Of a DNA stretch of 43,485 bases, positions 40,925 through 43,485 are shown in pieces (the stretch's first letter is position 1; each line of letters starts with the position of its first letter). Under the pieces are notes generated by a model that saw only the letters and a program-made list of their open reading frames with translations, had not been told where the DNA came from and did not search any database. The stretch comes from Brasilonema sp. CT11. GTDB taxonomy: Bacteria > Cyanobacteriota > Cyanobacteriia > Cyanobacteriales > Nostocaceae. The translations under genes were made by a program, and so were the position numbers. The stretch spans positions 1 through 43,485 of the forward strand of contig NZ_JABXYX010000064.1 of assembly GCF_017982655.1 (NCBI RefSeq), read 5' to 3'.

Positions 40925-42142
40925 TTAAGCACTTCTTAACGCCACAATTGGATCGAGTTGAGCCGCACGACGCGCTGGAACAACACCAAAGAATAAACCA
41001 ATCCCACCAGAAACACCAACTGCAAGGGCAATTGCTACAGGAGAAATTCCTGCTTTTAGTGGAGTCAAGGCTGATACTACCATAATGCCGCTCACACCAA
41101 TCGCAGTGCCAATTAACCCACCTGCTGCTGAGAGAATGATCGCTTCTATGATGAACTGTGACAGAACATCCTGCTGAGTTGCACCAATAGCTTTACGTAA
41201 ACCAATTTCTTGAGTGCGTTCAGTCACGGAGACGAGCATAATATTCATGATGCCGATACCGCCGACAAATAGGGAGATACCTGCTACAGCAGCCAGCATA
41301 ATTGTCAAAGCACCTGTGATTTGACCAACAGTTTGCAAAGCATCCTTCTGAGTGCGGATGGTAAAGTCATCTTCGCTGATAATTTTGTGCCGCAGGCGTA
41401 GCAAATTGGTGACTTGAAATTCTGCCGCATCAACACTGTTGCTATCACGAGCAGAAGCAACAATGTAATCTAATGCAATGCCATAGGGAGAATTCCGTCC
41501 GACAAGTCGATTTGCTGAGGTTGTGATTGGTACCAATGCTGCTTCGTCATAATCAGATCCCAAGCTTGAGCCTTTAGCTTCTAAGACACCAATAACTTGA
41601 AAGCTAGCATTTTTGATTCGCAACTGCTGACCTATGGGGTTACTAGTACCAAATAATCTTTCTGCTAAATTGGCACCTAGTACAACAACTTGATTATTGC
41701 GCTTTATATCAATGTCGGTAAAAAACCGACCTTTTGCAGTATCAAACTCCCGTACTTTCGGAAAGCTGGAAGTTGTGCCAATGATATTGACATTGGTATT
41801 TCTGTTACGGTAATTGGCTACATATCTGCCGTTTAACTCCGGCGCGACTCCTGCTACTGTTGGCACTTGAGAGGCGATCGCCTCCGCATCTTCCAGCACT
41901 AGATTTTTCGCCACTTTCCTGCTGATACGCTGAGTCTCACGATTACCAGGAATGACAAACAAGACGTTTGATCCTAGGGAATTTAGCTGGTTTTTGACAA
42001 ACTTTTGCCCTCCTTCACCAACCCCAATCATGGCTATCACTGAGGCATTGCCGATCACAATACCCAGCATGGTGAGGGCGCTACGTAACTTATTCGACAC
42101 CAGGGTTTTCCCTGCCATCTTGATACTTTCTAGGATGTTCAT
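40925..42142 (-). CDS. MacB/DevC-type ABC permease (FtsX-like)
   Basis: 405 residues. An N-terminal helix (SALTMLGIVIGNASVIAMIG), then a periplasmic MacB_PCD domain (~45-270, NVLFVIPGNRETQRISRK, IIGTTSSFPKVREFDTAKGR), then the three C-terminal helices of an FtsX domain: ISLFVGGIGIMNIMLVSVTE, RTQEIGLRKAIGATQQDVLS, and IALAVGVSGGIGLFFGVVPA. The cytosolic RTQEIGLRKAIGA loop is the family hallmark. The ATG at 42142 overlaps the adaptor stop (ATGA), confirming an operon. Substrate unknown. Confidence 0.92.
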   Translation of the reverse strand: MNILESIKMAGKTLVSNKLRSALTMLGIVIGNASVIAMIGVGEGGQKFVKNQLNSLGSNVLFVIPGNRETQRISRKVAKNLVLEDAEAIASQVPTVAGVAPELNGRYVANYRNRNTNVNIIGTTSSFPKVREFDTAKGRFFTDIDIKRNNQVVVLGANLAERLFGTSNPIGQQLRIKNASFQVIGVLEAKGSSLGSDYDEAALVPITTSANRLVGRNSPYGIALDYIVASARDSNSVDAAEFQVTNLLRLRHKIISEDDFTIRTQKDALQTVGQITGALTIMLAAVAGISLFVGGIGIMNIMLVSVTERTQEIGLRKAIGATQQDVLSQFIIEAIILSAAGGLIGTAIGVSGIMVVSALTPLKAGISPVAIALAVGVSGGIGLFFGVVPARRAAQLDPIVALRSA

Positions 42143-43485
42143 TTCTTTTCCTGTTCCTGCTTTTTGTGAATCATGTAATCTGCAGGTGGGTTGAGAAAGA
42201 TGCGATCGCCCCCTTTAACTCCTTCTAAAATCTGAGTTTGGTCTTTGACCTGTGCTCCAATTGTGACAGGACGAAACTGGGGTTTATTTTTTGCATCTGG
42301 TACTAAGACACCTGTGTTACCCTTCTCAGTCACAATTGCTACAGTTGGCACTAGTAAGGCATCTTGTACTTTATCACCTAAAAAGGTCATGTCCACATTC
42401 AAGCCAGAACGCAGTTTGTCTCTACCAGTATCAATTGCCACCCGGGTCTGGAACAATGTGACACCTTCTTCCTTGACTGCTTCAGGAGCAATCAAGCGCA
42501 CATGACCTTTAAATACTTGATCAGGATAGGCATCGGCGACAATTTCTACCTGCTGCCCCTGCTTAATTCTACCTATATCAGCTTCTGGGACACTCGCCAG
42601 AACTTCTAAGCCGCGTGCGACAGCAACAACAGAACTAGAAGTTGCCGATGCACTTGAGGAAGCGGAAGTTGTGGGTGTGACGTACGCACCAACATTGGCG
42701 TACTTCTGGGTGACAACTCCGGAAAACGGAGCGCGGATAATCGTATTGTCTAAATTTACTTGCTCTGTTTTTAACTTAGCTTGAGCAGCCCCAACAGCTG
42801 CTTTACGTTGGGCAATTTCCTCAGGACGGGAACCCGCTTGTGATAATTGCAAAGCTGCTCGTGATTCAGCAACTGTTGCTTCTTTTTGGGAAATTTCTTC
42901 AGAACGAGTGCCAATTTGTTGTAGAGATAGGCGTTTTTCAGCTTCTAGCAAACTCGCCTTAGCAGCATTATCTTCACTTATGGCTTGGTCGAGCAATTGT
43001 TTTTTCTCGGCTCCCTGCTGGTAGAGAGATTGATAACGCTTGAGTTGTTCGGTTGTATATTTCGCCTTTGCTTGAGCGGCATCTACTTGAGCTTGTGCCT
43101 GAGCAATTTCTTGAGGACGATTTCCTGCACGCGCTTGAGCAAGTTGCGCCTCTGCTTGTGCTAAACGTGCTTTTGCTTGAGCAATTTCTTGAGGACGATT
43201 CCCTGCAACGACTTGATCCAACTGTGCTTGGTTCTGTGCTAAGTTTGCACGAGCCTCAGCGATTCGTGCTTGAATATCTGCGCTATCCATCTTGGCAATA
43301 ATTTGCCCTTGGGTGACCTTATCGCCTTGTTCAACATACAACTGTACCAGAGTTCCAGAGTTTTTCGGGCTGATGTTCACGCTTTGAACAGGCTGCACTA
43401 TACCACTGGCAGAAATTCGCACAGTCACATCTTTCGCTTCAACTGGCACAGTCAGTGCAGTTATGTCTTGTTTGGTTGTCCCCCG
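42139..43485 (-). CDS. HlyD/MacA-type periplasmic adaptor (membrane-fusion protein), 5' cut
   Basis: The frame is open through the window's right edge, so the N-terminal signal or membrane segment is missing; ~448 residues are visible. Domains: first biotinyl-lipoyl half with VRISASGIVQPVQSVNISPK and VEQGDKVTQGQIIAKMD; a long coiled-coil hairpin (~55-225) with four repeats of an (A/I)GxRxxEI(A/S)Q motif; second lipoyl half IRAPFSGVVTQKYANVGAYV; then a Ser/Ala-rich loop, the beta-barrel domain and a membrane-proximal domain (ALLVPTVAIVTEKGNTGVLV). It links the permease to an outer-membrane channel. First gene of the three-gene operon. Confidence 0.9.
   Translation of the reverse strand, partial: RGTTKQDITALTVPVEAKDVTVRISASGIVQPVQSVNISPKNSGTLVQLYVEQGDKVTQGQIIAKMDSADIQARIAEARANLAQNQAQLDQVVAGNRPQEIAQAKARLAQAEAQLAQARAGNRPQEIAQAQAQVDAAQAKAKYTTEQLKRYQSLYQQGAEKKQLLDQAISEDNAAKASLLEAEKRLSLQQIGTRSEEISQKEATVAESRAALQLSQAGSRPEEIAQRKAAVGAAQAKLKTEQVNLDNTIIRAPFSGVVTQKYANVGAYVTPTTSASSSASATSSSVVAVARGLEVLASVPEADIGRIKQGQQVEIVADAYPDQVFKGHVRLIAPEAVKEEGVTLFQTRVAIDTGRDKLRSGLNVDMTFLGDKVQDALLVPTVAIVTEKGNTGVLVPDAKNKPQFRPVTIGAQVKDQTQILEGVKGGDRIFLNPPADYMIHKKQEQEKK

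Noticed and set aside
1-43485. tRNA or rRNA genes
   Set aside because: No TTCGAATCC-type arm in a cloverleaf context was found in any gap; none supported by eye.

Overview
The window comes from a cyanobacterium, most likely a large-genome filamentous one (Nostocales-like; this is an inference). The evidence is three IsiA/CP43'-family chlorophyll antenna genes (one fused to PsaL), a membrane-anchored phycobilisome linker (CpcL), orange-carotenoid-protein modules (an HCP and a CTDH), the Tab2 translation factor, ribosomal protein PSRP-3, many GCGATCGC (HIP1) octamers, short tandem repeats and many GC-rich palindromic dispersed repeats. I see no rRNA, tRNA or CRISPR array.

Layout. 1-6.8 kb: the end of an IS630 transposase, then SpoIID/LytB, two conserved cyanobacterial proteins, a secreted GDSL esterase with a PEP-CTERM tail, and a small Cys-rich membrane protein. 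7.0-12.3 kb: a same-strand antenna cluster, IsiA-like, IsiA-like, IsiA::PsaL fusion, then CpcL. It looks like a dedicated photosystem I light-harvesting module, and a tandem 22-bp repeat precedes its first gene. 12.6-17 kb: an orphan Mrr-type nuclease and a pair of M16 peptidases (one catalytic, one without the zinc motif). 16.9-20.5 kb: a patchwork in which a vWA gene and a high-GC acetyltransferase gene are separated by three direct copies of the promoter and 5' end of a tetR gene. Only the third copy is intact.

20.5-29.1 kb is mostly housekeeping: DUF4332, PepP, PSRP-3, a HAD hydrolase, Tab2, a PP1-like phosphatase with a tiny overlapping upstream ORF, an M48 protease and DUF4330. 30-31.8 kb: FtsE and a WecG/TagA glycosyltransferase. 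32.5-35.6 kb: a signalling block with a NarL-type response regulator, a REC-GAF-PP2C phosphatase and an RsbW-like kinase.

36-40 kb: a stand-alone OCP C-terminal-domain homologue (CTDH) and a stand-alone helical carotenoid protein (HCP), about 2.6 kb apart. Between them are queG, whose N-terminal codons are out of frame at an A8 run, a HAD phosphatase, and a small acidic gene interrupted by an in-frame TAG. 40-43.5 kb: a MacB-type tripartite exporter (ATPase, permease, adaptor) whose adaptor runs off the window.

Most notable: the isiA/isiA/isiA::psaL/cpcL cluster, the triplicated tetR 5' region bounding two cargo genes, the two possible recoding or decay sites (queG and the TAG gene), and several uncatalogued inverted-repeat elements.
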